Notes: generated by a model from the letters alone, not told the origin. Shown: positions 9,483 through 20,072, counted from the first letter of the stretch. The stretch: 64,000 bases of DNA from an uncultured Maribacter sp. (GCA_947498505.1 CANMKG010000002.1:186001-250000), one strand, 5' to 3'. A program made the numbers and translations.

Positions 9483-10046
9483 ATGAAAAAGCATATTGTG
9501 AAAATTGGGTTAACATTCGCTTTGATATTTGGAATCTTGCAATGCGGTATTGCACAAACCAAATACGTAGACCGTAAAGGAGTTGTGCAATTTGAAGCCT
9601 CTGAGAAATTGTTTGAAGAGGTAAAAGCTGCTAACAAATCGGTTTCAGCCGTTTTAGATGTTCAAACAGGTCAAATTGCGGCTTTGAGTTTGATTAAGGG
9701 GTTTCATTTTAAGAATTCCTTAATGGAGGAACATTTTAATGAAAATTATATAGAATCAGAAAAATATCCAAAAAGTGTTTTTAAAGGAAACCTAAACGAT
9801 TTTGACGTAGCCAAACTAAATGAAAATTGGCAAGAAGTTGGTGTAGATGGGAAATTAAAATTGCATGGAAAAGAGAAACAAATACACCTAAATGCAATGC
9901 TTAAAATGGTTGACGGTTTAATTTTTATGAAGGGGTCATTTATTGTGGCCCCCTCAGATTTTAATATTGAAATTCCCAAATTGGTCAGAAACAAAATAGC
10001 AAAGGAAGTAACCGTTACTTTAAATTTTGAATTCACTAAAAAATGA
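9483..10046 (+). CDS. YceI-family periplasmic protein (copy 1)
   Basis: 187 aa with a signal peptide ending near GIAQ. The YceI signature is clear: FEASEKLFEEVKAANKS, the AALSLIKGFHFKNSLMEEHFNENYIESEKYPK block, and the final beta strands. Known YceI proteins are lipocalin-like carriers that bind polyisoprenoid or quinone-like lipids. The stop overlaps the start of the OB-fold gene by 4 bases (ATGA), so the two are co-translated. A second YceI gene lies at 12093-12638 in a repeat of the same arrangement. Confidence 0.9.
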   Translation: MKKHIVKIGLTFALIFGILQCGIAQTKYVDRKGVVQFEASEKLFEEVKAANKSVSAVLDVQTGQIAALSLIKGFHFKNSLMEEHFNENYIESEKYPKSVFKGNLNDFDVAKLNENWQEVGVDGKLKLHGKEKQIHLNAMLKMVDGLIFMKGSFIVAPSDFNIEIPKLVRNKIAKEVTVTLNFEFTKK

Positions 10047-10438
10047 ATAAGAAAAGAGTATTGATTAGTGCAGTTTTGTTGCTGTTGTCATTAATAATTG
10101 TATATGTTTTTTTTCTAAGTGGAAAGCATAGAGTAATCGCTAATGAAGATGCTACAATAGTTTTAAAGTCAGATAAATTATATGCTCCTTTTAAAAATAA
10201 TCAAAGCGCAATAACAGCCAAATACATAGATCAAGTTGCCCAAGTTCAGGGTTTGATTACATCAATATCTAAAAATACAATAGAGTTAGATAATATAATT
10301 CAGGTTGACTTAAATAATGACCTTAAAACAAATCTTGAAAAGGGAAATGTAATCACCATTAAAGGAAGATGTGTTGGTTATGACGATTTGTTTGATGTTG
10401 TTAAAATAGATCAAGCAATTGTATTACCAAAAGAATAA
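10043..10438 (+). CDS. Membrane-anchored OB-fold (tRNA_anti-like) protein (copy 1)
   Basis: 131 aa. A single N-terminal transmembrane segment (about 6-26) precedes an OB-fold of the tRNA_anti-like type (QVAQVQGLITSISKNTIELDN, then GNVITIKGRCVGYDDLFDVVKIDQAIV). Exported versions of this fold in Bacteroidota are of unknown function and do not bind tRNA, since they face the periplasm. It overlaps the YceI gene by 4 bases and lies 23 bases before a DUF5777 gene. A paralogous partner lies at 11660-12100. Confidence 0.78.
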   Translation: MNKKRVLISAVLLLLSLIIVYVFFLSGKHRVIANEDATIVLKSDKLYAPFKNNQSAITAKYIDQVAQVQGLITSISKNTIELDNIIQVDLNNDLKTNLEKGNVITIKGRCVGYDDLFDVVKIDQAIVLPKE

Positions 10439-10461
10439 TAAACCACCATTAAACTATAAAA

Positions 10462-11310
10462 ATGAAATTAGCTTTTACCTTCTTACTTTTAATACCCTTT
10501 GTGTTCTTTGCGCAAGAAGACGATTTACTATCGGAGATAGATGCCGAAGTTCCAAACAGCTATGTTGGAGCAGCTTTTAAAGGGTTGAAAATTGTAAATT
10601 TTGAATCTACAAAAATGGTTTCTAAAAAGGAACTGTACTTTGTGGTTTCACATAGATTTGGAACTGTAAAAACGGGAATAAGTGACTTTTTTGGCTTAGA
10701 CCAAGCAGTTACAAGATTAAATTTTATTTACGGAATTTCAGATGGTATCAATTTAGGAGTATCCAGAAGCTCGTTTCAAAGAACCTATGAGTCGTCGCTT
10801 AAACTTCGTTTAGTTAGACAAAAAAAAGGAGGTTTTCCTTTTACCATTGTAAGTTTTAATAGTCTGCTCATAAATACACAGCTAGACGAGCTGGTAATAC
10901 CACAAATTGAATTTACGGATCGTTTAGGGTACACAGCACAACTTTTGATATCAAAAAAAATTAATGAGAATTTCTCCCTACAATTAATACCTAGTTTTTT
11001 TCATGATAATTACAACCCTGTAGAAAATCAAGATAACTCACAATATTCTATTGGCTTAGGCGGAAGGCATAAATTGTCTAAAAGGTGGTCAATTAATTTT
11101 GATTACGGAATGCATTTAAACAGAGCCAGTAATTCACCTTTTAACAACCCACTATCTATTGGTTTTGATTTAGAGACAGGCGGACATGTGTTTCAATTAC
11201 ACTTTACAAATGCACAACCTATGAATACCAACGGTTTTTTAGGACAAGGTGCGGGTGATTGGGGTCAAGGAGATTTCTTTTTTGGATTTAATCTTTCAAG
11301 AATTTTTTAA
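10462..11310 (+). CDS. DUF5777 family beta-barrel protein (copy 1)
   Basis: 282 aa with a signal peptide ending at VFFAQ. The rest consists of alternating beta strands with the DUF5777 pattern: LYFVVSHRFG, ITRLNFIYGISDGINLGVSRSS-like strands, LKLRLVRQ, DRLGYTAQLLISKK, and IGFDLETGGHVFQLHFTNAQ. It ends in an aromatic residue (SRIF), as outer-membrane barrels do. It is predicted to be an outer-membrane barrel of unknown function. A paralogue sharing the LVRQ, DRLxYTxQLLI and LTNAQ-type blocks is at 12628-13542. Confidence 0.85.
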   Translation: MKLAFTFLLLIPFVFFAQEDDLLSEIDAEVPNSYVGAAFKGLKIVNFESTKMVSKKELYFVVSHRFGTVKTGISDFFGLDQAVTRLNFIYGISDGINLGVSRSSFQRTYESSLKLRLVRQKKGGFPFTIVSFNSLLINTQLDELVIPQIEFTDRLGYTAQLLISKKINENFSLQLIPSFFHDNYNPVENQDNSQYSIGLGGRHKLSKRWSINFDYGMHLNRASNSPFNNPLSIGFDLETGGHVFQLHFTNAQPMNTNGFLGQGAGDWGQGDFFFGFNLSRIF

Positions 11311-11320
11311 AAATAGTAGT

Positions 11321-11578
11321 ATGACAACCGGATTAGCTAGAATACCAGTTCAGAATTTATTTTGCAATTTTTGCGGTTTGAGTATAAAAGAGACATTATT
11401 GCAAATAGAAAATATCACCAATGTATACCTTTATCCAAATGAAGCAATGATTGTTTTTAATTTTGTTAAAGCCAACGAACTTTCATCCGCATTAAATGCC
11501 TTAACAGATTTGGGTTACCCACCAAAGGGAGACAAAATTTTAAAAAATAAATTATCTTCAAACATATGCAGTTGCTAA
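11321..11578 (+). CDS. Small HMA-like (heavy-metal-associated) protein
   Basis: 85 aa from ATG 11321; the longer frame back to 11249 lies inside the DUF5777 gene. The protein fits the beta-alpha-beta-beta-alpha-beta HMA pattern with a CxxC motif (FCNFCGLSIKETLLQI) in the usual loop, a hydrophobic MIVFNFV strand and a LTDLGYP turn. The canonical GMTC is replaced by FCNFC. It ends in ICSC, giving two more Cys. No signal peptide is seen, so it is probably a cytoplasmic metal or copper chaperone-like protein. It lies between the two YceI/OB/DUF5777 sets. Confidence 0.65.
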   Translation: MTTGLARIPVQNLFCNFCGLSIKETLLQIENITNVYLYPNEAMIVFNFVKANELSSALNALTDLGYPPKGDKILKNKLSSNICSC

Positions 11579-11659
11579 AACCGTATCTCAGCAATTTGTT
11601 ATAAAATATTTATAGCCTAAATTGCCAAGTAATTTGTTTAGTACTATATTTCTCATCTA

Positions 11660-12100
11660 ATGACAAAGAAGACGCGTAACATTATTTATTTGTTAGTATT
11701 TGTTCTTGTGTTATTAGTATACGGGTTATATAATTTTACTAAAACTAAGGATATTGATACTTTGATTGCCGAGCCCATGCTTGAACTAACAGCAGAGGAT
11801 TTAATCTCGTATTTAGAATTGCATAAAAACACAAATGATAAACAGTATTTAGAAAAGGTAATTGCAATAAAAGGTGTTGTTAAAGAAATTAATAACTTAA
11901 ATGAAAGACATACCATATTGTTAAAGGGAGGTAAGGATGATGCCACCCTAATTATATGTGATATGAATCCTAGCCAGAGTATTGAATTTAAAAAATTAAA
12001 ACCTGGAGATACTGTAAATGTAAAAGGTATTTATAAAGGTTTTTTAAAAGATGTTGTTCTTTTAAACTGTGTAATAGCCAACAAAAAAACCAATGATTAA
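11660..12100 (+). CDS. Membrane-anchored OB-fold (tRNA_anti-like) protein (copy 2)
   Basis: 146 aa. An N-terminal transmembrane segment (about 8-26) precedes an OB-fold: VIAIKGVVKEINNLNERHTILL, then LIICDMNP and LKPGDTVNVKGIYKGFLKDVVLLNCVI. It is paralogous in architecture to the gene at 10043. The stop overlaps the start of the second YceI gene by 8 bases. The gene order of this second set is OB-YceI-DUF5777, whereas the first set is YceI-OB-DUF5777. Confidence 0.78.
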   Translation: MTKKTRNIIYLLVFVLVLLVYGLYNFTKTKDIDTLIAEPMLELTAEDLISYLELHKNTNDKQYLEKVIAIKGVVKEINNLNERHTILLKGGKDDATLIICDMNPSQSIEFKKLKPGDTVNVKGIYKGFLKDVVLLNCVIANKKTND

Positions 12101-12638
12101 ACCAGTAATAGCTATGTTGTTTTTAGTAGCATTGGAATTAACAAGCTACCAAGAAAAAATTATAGCACGTCAGGGTAACGTTTCTTTTTTTTCATATACC
12201 TCTGTTGAAAACATAAAAGCAGAAAACAATCAGGTACTAAGTATCATTGATTTAGAAAATTCTAAAATTGCTGTTAGTATGCTAATGAATGCTTTTGTTT
12301 TTGAAAAAGCATTAATGCGTGAGCATTTTAATGAAAGTTATATTGAATCTGATATTTACCCTAAGGCAACTTTTGAAGGAGAAATAATAGATTTTAACCC
12401 CTTACAAGAAGGTTCTCAAACCAAAATGGTAAAAGGGGTGTTTACCATGCGCGGAATTTCCAAAGAATTAGAAATTAAAACCAAAATTGAAAAACTCAAT
12501 GATAAATATATACTCTCAGGAGTGTTTGAAGCGGTGGTTAACGATTACGATATAAAAATACCGCCATTATTGGCTGGTAATATTGCGAAGACAATTTTGG
12601 TAAATTTTAGATTTGAATACGATCCTTATGAAAACTAA
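12093..12638 (+). CDS. YceI-family protein (copy 2)
   Basis: 181 aa. The YceI blocks are present (GNVSFFSYTSVENIKAENN, then SMLMNAFVFEKALMREHFNESYIESDIYP, and FTMRGISKELEIKTKIE). The N-terminal hydrophobic stretch is short (AMLFLVALELTSYQ), so the signal peptide is weaker than in copy 1. It overlaps the upstream OB-fold gene by 8 bases and the downstream DUF5777 gene by 11 bases, so the three are tightly coupled in translation. Confidence 0.88.
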   Translation: MIKPVIAMLFLVALELTSYQEKIIARQGNVSFFSYTSVENIKAENNQVLSIIDLENSKIAVSMLMNAFVFEKALMREHFNESYIESDIYPKATFEGEIIDFNPLQEGSQTKMVKGVFTMRGISKELEIKTKIEKLNDKYILSGVFEAVVNDYDIKIPPLLAGNIAKTILVNFRFEYDPYEN

Positions 12639-13542
12639 AAGAATTTTATTTTTCGTTTTTTTAATAGTTGGTGCTTTTCAGTTTTCTGTTGCTCAAGAAA
12701 ATCTGTTAGGAATATTGGAAAAGGAGCATAAAGACACCTTGCAGTATACTGATGCTACTTTTAAAATGACTCGTATTGCTATAGGGCATTCCTTAGAAAC
12801 TAGAAAAAAAGGTACGCTAGAAGTTTTTGTAGTAAATCGTTTTTGGAATGGTCCTTATGAAACCTCGCAAAGTTTTTTTGTTGAAAAGTTAAGTAGCCGT
12901 ATTGCCTTAGAGTATGGTATTACGGACCGACTTTCCACTGGTTTTGGGGGTACAACTTTTGATGGTTTGTTTGACGGATATTTAAAATATAGATTAGTAC
13001 GTCAACGACTAAAAGGTCAGGGCTCACCATTTAGTATTACACTGTTGCAAGCCTCAAGCTATAATAGTAATGGCTTTGCAGGCTTAGACGCGGGCTTTTC
13101 AGATAGATTGTCATACACTTCGCAGTTGCTTATTGGTAAAAAGTTTTCTCCAGGCTTTTCATTTCAAATAGCGCCTACTTTTATTCATCGAGGAGAGGCT
13201 TCCCCAGGGGACGACCCTAAAAGTCATTTTGCTGTTGGTTTTGGTGGAAGGTTAAAATTAGGACCCCATGTATCCTTTGTTTCAGAATACTATTATACTG
13301 CTAACCCAATTAAGTCTTTTGATACTTATGGACCATTTACCATAGGTGTAAATTGGGAACTTGGCGATGTAATGCTGCAATTTATGCTTACTAACGCACA
13401 ACGCATTGTAGATGATGCTTTTATTACCCAAACACGTAACAACTTCAATTTTAAAAACCCAAATCTAAATTTTGGTTTTAATGCTACTTACGTAATTCAC
13501 TTTAACCGCAAATTAAAAAATGTAAAAGGGGTAAAGGAATAA
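12628..13542 (+). CDS. DUF5777 family beta-barrel protein (copy 2)
   Basis: 304 aa from ATG 12628, which starts a signal peptide (MKTKRILFFVFLIVGAFQF, cleavage near SVAQ); the ATG at 12613 would add five residues and shift it. The DUF5777 strands are clear: LEVFVVNRFWNGPYE, EYGITDRLSTGFGGT, YLKYRLVRQRL, DRLSYTSQLLIGKKF, LQFMLTNAQRIVDD. It is predicted to be an outer-membrane barrel. It is the last gene of the cluster; no convincing terminator was found before the convergent gene at 13629. Confidence 0.85.
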   Translation: MKTKRILFFVFLIVGAFQFSVAQENLLGILEKEHKDTLQYTDATFKMTRIAIGHSLETRKKGTLEVFVVNRFWNGPYETSQSFFVEKLSSRIALEYGITDRLSTGFGGTTFDGLFDGYLKYRLVRQRLKGQGSPFSITLLQASSYNSNGFAGLDAGFSDRLSYTSQLLIGKKFSPGFSFQIAPTFIHRGEASPGDDPKSHFAVGFGGRLKLGPHVSFVSEYYYTANPIKSFDTYGPFTIGVNWELGDVMLQFMLTNAQRIVDDAFITQTRNNFNFKNPNLNFGFNATYVIHFNRKLKNVKGVKE

Positions 13543-13628
13543 AAGATGGTTTTTAAACTTATACCCATTAATTAATTTAAAAAAAGAAGTGGCAACAATA
13601 AAAGGCGTTCTAAGTTAGTTTTTTGATA

Positions 13629-14339
13629 TTATTTGCGTTTACTCCAAATTTCATAAATAGGTTTTCCTTTACTGGATGAACCTGAGTGATGCCATTTGTT
13701 CTCTTTTAGGTTAAAAACAAATTTTAATTCTGTACCAACTCTAGAATCATCACGTGAAAAGAATTTTATCTTTTCAGTATAAATACCATTCACGGTAGTA
13801 TACGTTCCACCTCCTGTGCCCATAAATTGTTTGGTTTCCGTATTATAAGCAATCCATTGAAAACGAGTTCCAGATAAAATTTTCATGGTTTTCCTAGGCT
13901 TATTTGTATCTCTTTCCTGCGTTTTGCCATCCTTTATACGTCCAGACATTAACCAAGCACCTTGTAGTTTTCCGGGAGTACCATAATCAATTCGCTTAAA
14001 CTTTTGATTGCGACCTACAATACCCATAATAGAATCTGTAATAAATACTTTAAAACGTAGCTCTGTACCAACGCGTTCTGGGTTTTTAGAATCAAATTCT
14101 ACTTTTTCGGTCATGGTGTCGCCTAATAATTTCCAGGAGCCTCCACTGGTAGATTTAAATTTTCCTGTATTAGAATTATACGTTGTGATTACTTGGTACC
14201 CATCAGAAAAAATAACAACGCTCTTAAGGTTTTCTCCGTTTTCAGTAGTGTGTTGTGTTTCCCATGAGCCAATAAAGCTTTGCGCATTACCTATAAACGT
14301 TATAAAAACACAAAACAAAAATACGCTATTGTTTTTCAT
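13629..14339 (-). CDS. Secreted protein with two lipocalin-like repeats
   Basis: 236 aa with a signal peptide ending near GNAQ. The mature protein is an internal duplication. Repeat 1 (about 21-115) and repeat 2 (about 125-233) share the blocks F/LxGSW or LQGAW, a central GGSWKLLGDTMTEKVEF versus GGTYTTVNGIYTEKIKF, and RVGTELRFKV versus RVGTELKFVF. The pattern is that of small lipocalin-like DUF4488-type domains in Bacteroidota. No catalytic residues are recognised. It stands alone on the minus strand between the envelope cluster and the CRISPR locus. Confidence 0.65.
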   Translation of the reverse strand: MKNNSVFLFCVFITFIGNAQSFIGSWETQHTTENGENLKSVVIFSDGYQVITTYNSNTGKFKSTSGGSWKLLGDTMTEKVEFDSKNPERVGTELRFKVFITDSIMGIVGRNQKFKRIDYGTPGKLQGAWLMSGRIKDGKTQERDTNKPRKTMKILSGTRFQWIAYNTETKQFMGTGGGTYTTVNGIYTEKIKFFSRDDSRVGTELKFVFNLKENKWHHSGSSSKGKPIYEIWSKRK

Positions 14340-14430
14340 GAGTTTAACAATTTAGTACTTCTAAGATAGGTAATAATTTATAGCTGTTTGTTCGAACTTT
14401 TTCGCAGATGAAAAGTTATAAAACATCCAT

Positions 14431-14535
14431 AAAAAAGCCCCGAATTGGAAGTCGAGGCGGCTTAAATGTTTTCACAACGGAATAATCCTTATTGTGAATT
14501 GCTTTCAGTTCTGTAAATGTATAAAAATTTAAGTA
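14431..14535 (-). ncRNA. tracrRNA of the type II-C system
   Basis: Positions 14492-14511 read on the minus strand as GAACTGAAAGCAATTCACAA, a perfect 20-base complement of the crRNA repeat 5' part. Downstream on the same strand follow AAGGATTATTCC, CGTTGTGAAAAC and a GC-rich stem-loop (about 14437-14462) with a run of six T at 14431-14436. This is the usual order anti-repeat, nexus, terminator hairpin. The transcript runs away from cas9. The 5' end is uncertain; a CATATTTG box on the minus strand (14541-14548), one base off the TAnnTTTG consensus, would place it near 14535. Confidence 0.88.
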
Positions 14536-14604
14536 CTAAACAAATATGCTTTTCCGTAATTGTAATTAAGATTTTTACTACTATTTTTAGAGAAACAATT
14601 CTGT

Positions 14605-17600
14605 ATGAAAAAAGTATTGGGTTTAGATCTTGGAACAACTTCTATTGGTTGGGCTTTAGTTAATGAAGCCGAGAACCAAAAAGAACAATCAGAAATTATA
14701 AAATTAGGAGTTAGGGTAAATCCGTTAACAACAGATGAGCAAACCGATTTTGAAAAAGGAAGACCACTTTCGGTAAACGCAGATAGAACATTAAAGCGTG
14801 GTGCAAGAAGAAATTTGCAACGTTTTAAACTTCGTAGAAAGCACTTAATTGAAATTCTCAAAAAGCATAACATAGTTAATGGTGAAACACCCTTAACAGA
14901 AATTGGTAAGGGAACAACACATCAAACGTTAAAATTAAGAGCTGTAGCCGCCACTCAAAAAATAGAGTTAGAGGGTTTTGCTAAAGTGTTATTAGCAATT
15001 AATAAAAAAAGAGGCTATAAGAGTAGCAGGAAAGCTGTAAATGAGGATGAAGGCGTTGCAATTGATGGAATGGCTATTGCCAAAGAATTGTATGAGAACA
15101 ATTTAACTCCTGGGCAATACGTACTAAGCCTGCTTAAAACTGATAAGAAGTATATTCCTGAATTTTATCGTTCCGATTTACAAAGTGAATTTGATAAGGT
15201 ATGGAATAAACAGAAAGAATATCATCCTGAAGTTTTAACTGATAAATTACACAAAGAATTACATGGGAAAAACAAGACACAAACTTGGGCAATATGTCAA
15301 AAACCGTTTGGTATTGTTGGGGTAAGGTTAGAAGGAAATACCAAAGAACAAAAACTTAAGCGATACGAGCTAAGGGCTTCTGCTTTAAAAGAACAATTGA
15401 ATTTAGAACATCTTGCTATTGTTTTACAAGAAATAAATAATGATTTAAACAAATCAAGTGGTTATTTAGGTGCCATAAGTGATAGAAGTAAAGAGCTGTA
15501 TTTTAATAAAATTACTGTTGGCCAGTATCTGTATAATCAAATAAAAGTGAGTCCGCATACACCTTTAAAAAATCAAGTGTTTTATCGTCAGGATTATTTA
15601 GATGAGTTTGAACAAATATGGCAAACGCAAACCCAACACTATTCGGTTTTAACAAATGAGTTAAAAGAAGAAGTTAGAGATGTTGTAATTTTCTATCAAC
15701 GCAGATTAAAATCTCAGAAACATTTAATTTCTAATTGCCAGTTTGAAAAGTACCATAAAGCTATTCCTAAATCTTCGCCTTTGTTTCAAGAGTTCAAAAT
15801 TTGGCAAAACCTGAATAATCTTCAGTTTAAACAAGTACATGGGGAATTAGATGATTCATTAAAACAAGGTGTAAAAACAGATTATATTTTAGACGAATAT
15901 ACCAAGCAGCTTTTATTTGAGGAGTTGAATGTAAGAGGTGATTTAAAAGCTAATGAAGTGCTTAAGTTTTTAGGAAAGAAAACTAAAGATTGGAAATGCA
16001 ATTTTGAAAAAATTGAAGGTAACAGAACCAATCAAGTTTTGTATAACATTTATCAAGAAATTGCTGAAGCAGAAGGTTACGGATTTGATTGGTCTAAAAA
16101 AACAGCTTTAGAAATAAAAGAAGAACTAAAAGCAGTTTTTATAGAAATTGGTGTCAAAGCTGAAATATTAGATTTTGATGCAAACAAAGAGGGTTCAGCA
16201 TATGATAAGCAGGATAGTTATCAACTATGGCATTTATTATATGCAGCTGAAGATGACCATAAAATAAATGAAGAAGACAAACTTATTTATGGAAATTCAA
16301 ATGTTGTCTTAAAAAAGAAATTGCACGTTAAATATGGTTTTAAACCTGAGTATGCCAAATGGTTAGTAAATATTAGATTACAACAAGACTATGGGAGTTT
16401 GTCATCGAGAGCTATTAAAAAAATCATGCCTTATTTGCAGAGTGGTAATATGTTTTCGGAAGCCTGCTCATTGGCAGGGTATAATCACTCAAATTCTTTA
16501 ACCAGAGAAGCATTAGACAATAGAGATTTAAAAAATAAACTTGAGCTATTGCCGAAAAACAGCTTGAGAAATCCGGTGGTTGAAAAGATTCTAAATCAAA
16601 TGGTGAATTTAATTAATCAAGTTATTGATACCTATGGAAAACCAGATGAAGTAAGAATTGAATTGGCTAGGGAATTGAAAAAATCAGCATCTGAGCGAAA
16701 AGATGCCTATTCATTTATTTCAAAACGAACCCGAGAGAATGATGAGATTAGAAAACTGATAACTAAGGAATTTGGTATTCCTAACCCTACTAAAAACGAC
16801 GTGGTAAGGTATCGATTATGGGAAGAGTTAAAAGATTTAGGATACAAAACTGTGTTTACCAATACTTACATTCCAAAGGAAAAACTTTTTTCAAAAGAAA
16901 TAGATATTGAGCATATTATTCCAAAAGCAATGTTGTTTGATGATTCGTTTTCAAATAAAACCTTGGCTTATAAAAAAATAAATCTTCAAAAAAGAGATAG
17001 GACAGCCTTAGATTTTATTGAAAGCGATTTTAATAACGATTTAGATAATTATAAAAATAGAGTTGAATCTCTTTACAACAAAGGAAAAGGTTTAATAAGC
17101 AAAGGTAAATACAAAAAGTTGTTAACGAGTCAACAAAACTTGCCTGATGGTTTTATTGAGCGCGATTTAAGAAATTCTCAATACATAGCAAAAAAAGCAA
17201 AATCAATGCTGTTTGAGGTGTTTAATGATGTAGTTTCTACTACGGGGAATATAACAGATAAATTGCGCGAGGATTGGGACTTAATTAATGTAATGAAAGA
17301 ATTAAATCTTCCTAAATACAAAGCCTTGGGTTTAACCGAAATTCAAGAACGAAAAGGAAACAAAAAAGTTGTGGTTATTAAGGATTGGACAAAACGAAAT
17401 GACCATCGTCATCATGCTATGGATGCTTTAACAGTTGCTTTTACATCGCATAATCACATTCAATATTTAAATAATTTGAATGCCAGAAAAGATAAAAACC
17501 ATAAAAAACATTCTAACATTATAGCGATAGAAAAGTTGATTGTGCGTAAAAATGAAGAAGGCAAGAAAAAATTTATTTCTCCAATGGAAAGTTTTCGTTC

Positions 17601-18723
17601 GGTAGCAAAAGAGCATATAGAATCAATTTTAGTATCCTTTAAAGCCAAAAATAAAGTAGTAACCAAAAATGTAAACAAAACAAAACTTAAAGGAAAAGAT
17701 AATTATAAATCAAAAACACAATTAACTCCAAGAGGGCAATTACATAAAGAAACAGTTTACGGTAAGTCTAAACAACCAATGGACAAAGCCATTAAAATTA
17801 GTAAGCGTATTTCTATTGCGGAAATTAATAGTGTTGTAAACTCACAAATTAAGCAATGTGTAAAAGCCCATCTTGATAAATTCAATAATGATGTAACCAT
17901 TGCATTTGATACAAAAACGCTAAAGAAAACCCCATTAGTATACAATAATGAGCCGTTGAAAGAAGTATGGTGTTATGAAGATGTTTATACCATAAGAAAA
18001 GAAATAGGACCAGATTTAAAAATTGATAAAGTTATAGATAAAGGAGTTAGGGAAATACTCCAACAGCGATTGGAAGAATTTGGTAATAATACAAAAGAGG
18101 CATTCTCAAATTTAGAGAAAAACCCTATTTGGCTAAATAAGGGAAAGGGTATTTCTATAAAACGAGTCACTATTTCTGGGGTTAATAATGTAGAGGCATT
18201 ACATGAAAAAAGAGACCATTTAGGTAATATAATATTAAATGGTAGTGGTAAACCCATTCAAAGCGATTTTGTAAGTACGGGAAATAACCATCATGTTGCA
18301 ATTTATAAAGACGAAAATGAAAAGCTGCAAGAAAAAGTTGTATCGTTTTATGAGGCTGTACAACGTGTAAATTCAGGTTTGTCAATAATTGATAAAGATT
18401 ATAATAACCATTTGGGATGGAAGTTCATGTTTTCAATGAAACAGAATGAGTTATTTGTGTTTCCTTCGGGAGATTTTAATCCACGGGAAATGGATTTATT
18501 AAATAAAAAACACACAGCTATAATTAGTAAACATTTGTTTAGAGTTCAGAAGATTGCTACTAAAAATTATATGTTTAGACATCATTTGGAAACAACCGTA
18601 GAAACGTTAAAACCTTTAAATGGAATAGCATATAAATCTCAATTAGGATTAAATGCTATCTATGGCATAATAAAGGTAAGAACTAATCATTTAGGAGAAA
18701 TTGTTCAAGTGGGCGAATATTAA
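14605..18723 (+). CDS. cas9: Type II-C CRISPR endonuclease Cas9
   Basis: 1372 aa; RNA-guided DNA endonuclease. Domains in order: RuvC-I GLDLGTTSIGWALV with Asp8; Arg-rich bridge helix RGARRNLQRFKLRRKHL (about 60-80); recognition lobe; RuvC-II EVRIELARELKK with Glu686; HNH IDIEHIIPKAML with His770 and INLQK Asn793; RuvC-III DHRHHAMDAL with His937 and Asp940; then a long C-terminal PAM-interacting region. All catalytic residues are present, so it should cut both strands. The length is at the large end for II-C, as is usual in Bacteroidota. Absence of csn2 or cas4 next to cas1/cas2 supports II-C. cas1 follows after 5 bases. Confidence 0.97.
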   Translation: MKKVLGLDLGTTSIGWALVNEAENQKEQSEIIKLGVRVNPLTTDEQTDFEKGRPLSVNADRTLKRGARRNLQRFKLRRKHLIEILKKHNIVNGETPLTEIGKGTTHQTLKLRAVAATQKIELEGFAKVLLAINKKRGYKSSRKAVNEDEGVAIDGMAIAKELYENNLTPGQYVLSLLKTDKKYIPEFYRSDLQSEFDKVWNKQKEYHPEVLTDKLHKELHGKNKTQTWAICQKPFGIVGVRLEGNTKEQKLKRYELRASALKEQLNLEHLAIVLQEINNDLNKSSGYLGAISDRSKELYFNKITVGQYLYNQIKVSPHTPLKNQVFYRQDYLDEFEQIWQTQTQHYSVLTNELKEEVRDVVIFYQRRLKSQKHLISNCQFEKYHKAIPKSSPLFQEFKIWQNLNNLQFKQVHGELDDSLKQGVKTDYILDEYTKQLLFEELNVRGDLKANEVLKFLGKKTKDWKCNFEKIEGNRTNQVLYNIYQEIAEAEGYGFDWSKKTALEIKEELKAVFIEIGVKAEILDFDANKEGSAYDKQDSYQLWHLLYAAEDDHKINEEDKLIYGNSNVVLKKKLHVKYGFKPEYAKWLVNIRLQQDYGSLSSRAIKKIMPYLQSGNMFSEACSLAGYNHSNSLTREALDNRDLKNKLELLPKNSLRNPVVEKILNQMVNLINQVIDTYGKPDEVRIELARELKKSASERKDAYSFISKRTRENDEIRKLITKEFGIPNPTKNDVVRYRLWEELKDLGYKTVFTNTYIPKEKLFSKEIDIEHIIPKAMLFDDSFSNKTLAYKKINLQKRDRTALDFIESDFNNDLDNYKNRVESLYNKGKGLISKGKYKKLLTSQQNLPDGFIERDLRNSQYIAKKAKSMLFEVFNDVVSTTGNITDKLREDWDLINVMKELNLPKYKALGLTEIQERKGNKKVVVIKDWTKRNDHRHHAMDALTVAFTSHNHIQYLNNLNARKDKNHKKHSNIIAIEKLIVRKNEEGKKKFISPMESFRSVAKEHIESILVSFKAKNKVVTKNVNKTKLKGKDNYKSKTQLTPRGQLHKETVYGKSKQPMDKAIKISKRISIAEINSVVNSQIKQCVKAHLDKFNNDVTIAFDTKTLKKTPLVYNNEPLKEVWCYEDVYTIRKEIGPDLKIDKVIDKGVREILQQRLEEFGNNTKEAFSNLEKNPIWLNKGKGISIKRVTISGVNNVEALHEKRDHLGNIILNGSGKPIQSDFVSTGNNHHVAIYKDENEKLQEKVVSFYEAVQRVNSGLSIIDKDYNNHLGWKFMFSMKQNELFVFPSGDFNPREMDLLNKKHTAIISKHLFRVQKIATKNYMFRHHLETTVETLKPLNGIAYKSQLGLNAIYGIIKVRTNHLGEIVQVGEY

Positions 18724-18728
18724 ACGTT

Positions 18729-19993
<1,265 letters not shown>

Positions 19994-20072
19994 AATCTAA
20001 AAACGCTCAGTTTTTTTGTTACTGATTAAAAAATAGCGGTTGGTTTTTATTTTCTGATAGGGTATTTAAATA

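Noticed and set aside
13543-13628. Terminator between the convergent genes at 13.5 kb
   Set aside because: No stem longer than a few base pairs next to a T-run was found.
14000-14604. Short open frames around the tracrRNA (14008-14355 plus, 14529-14873 minus)
   Set aside because: They lie antisense to the duplicated-domain gene or cas9 and have no protein-like pattern.
20001-20040. Terminator for the cas operon
   Set aside because: Only short stems (CGCT/AGCG, TCAGT/ACTGA) with a long AT-rich loop; too weak to call.
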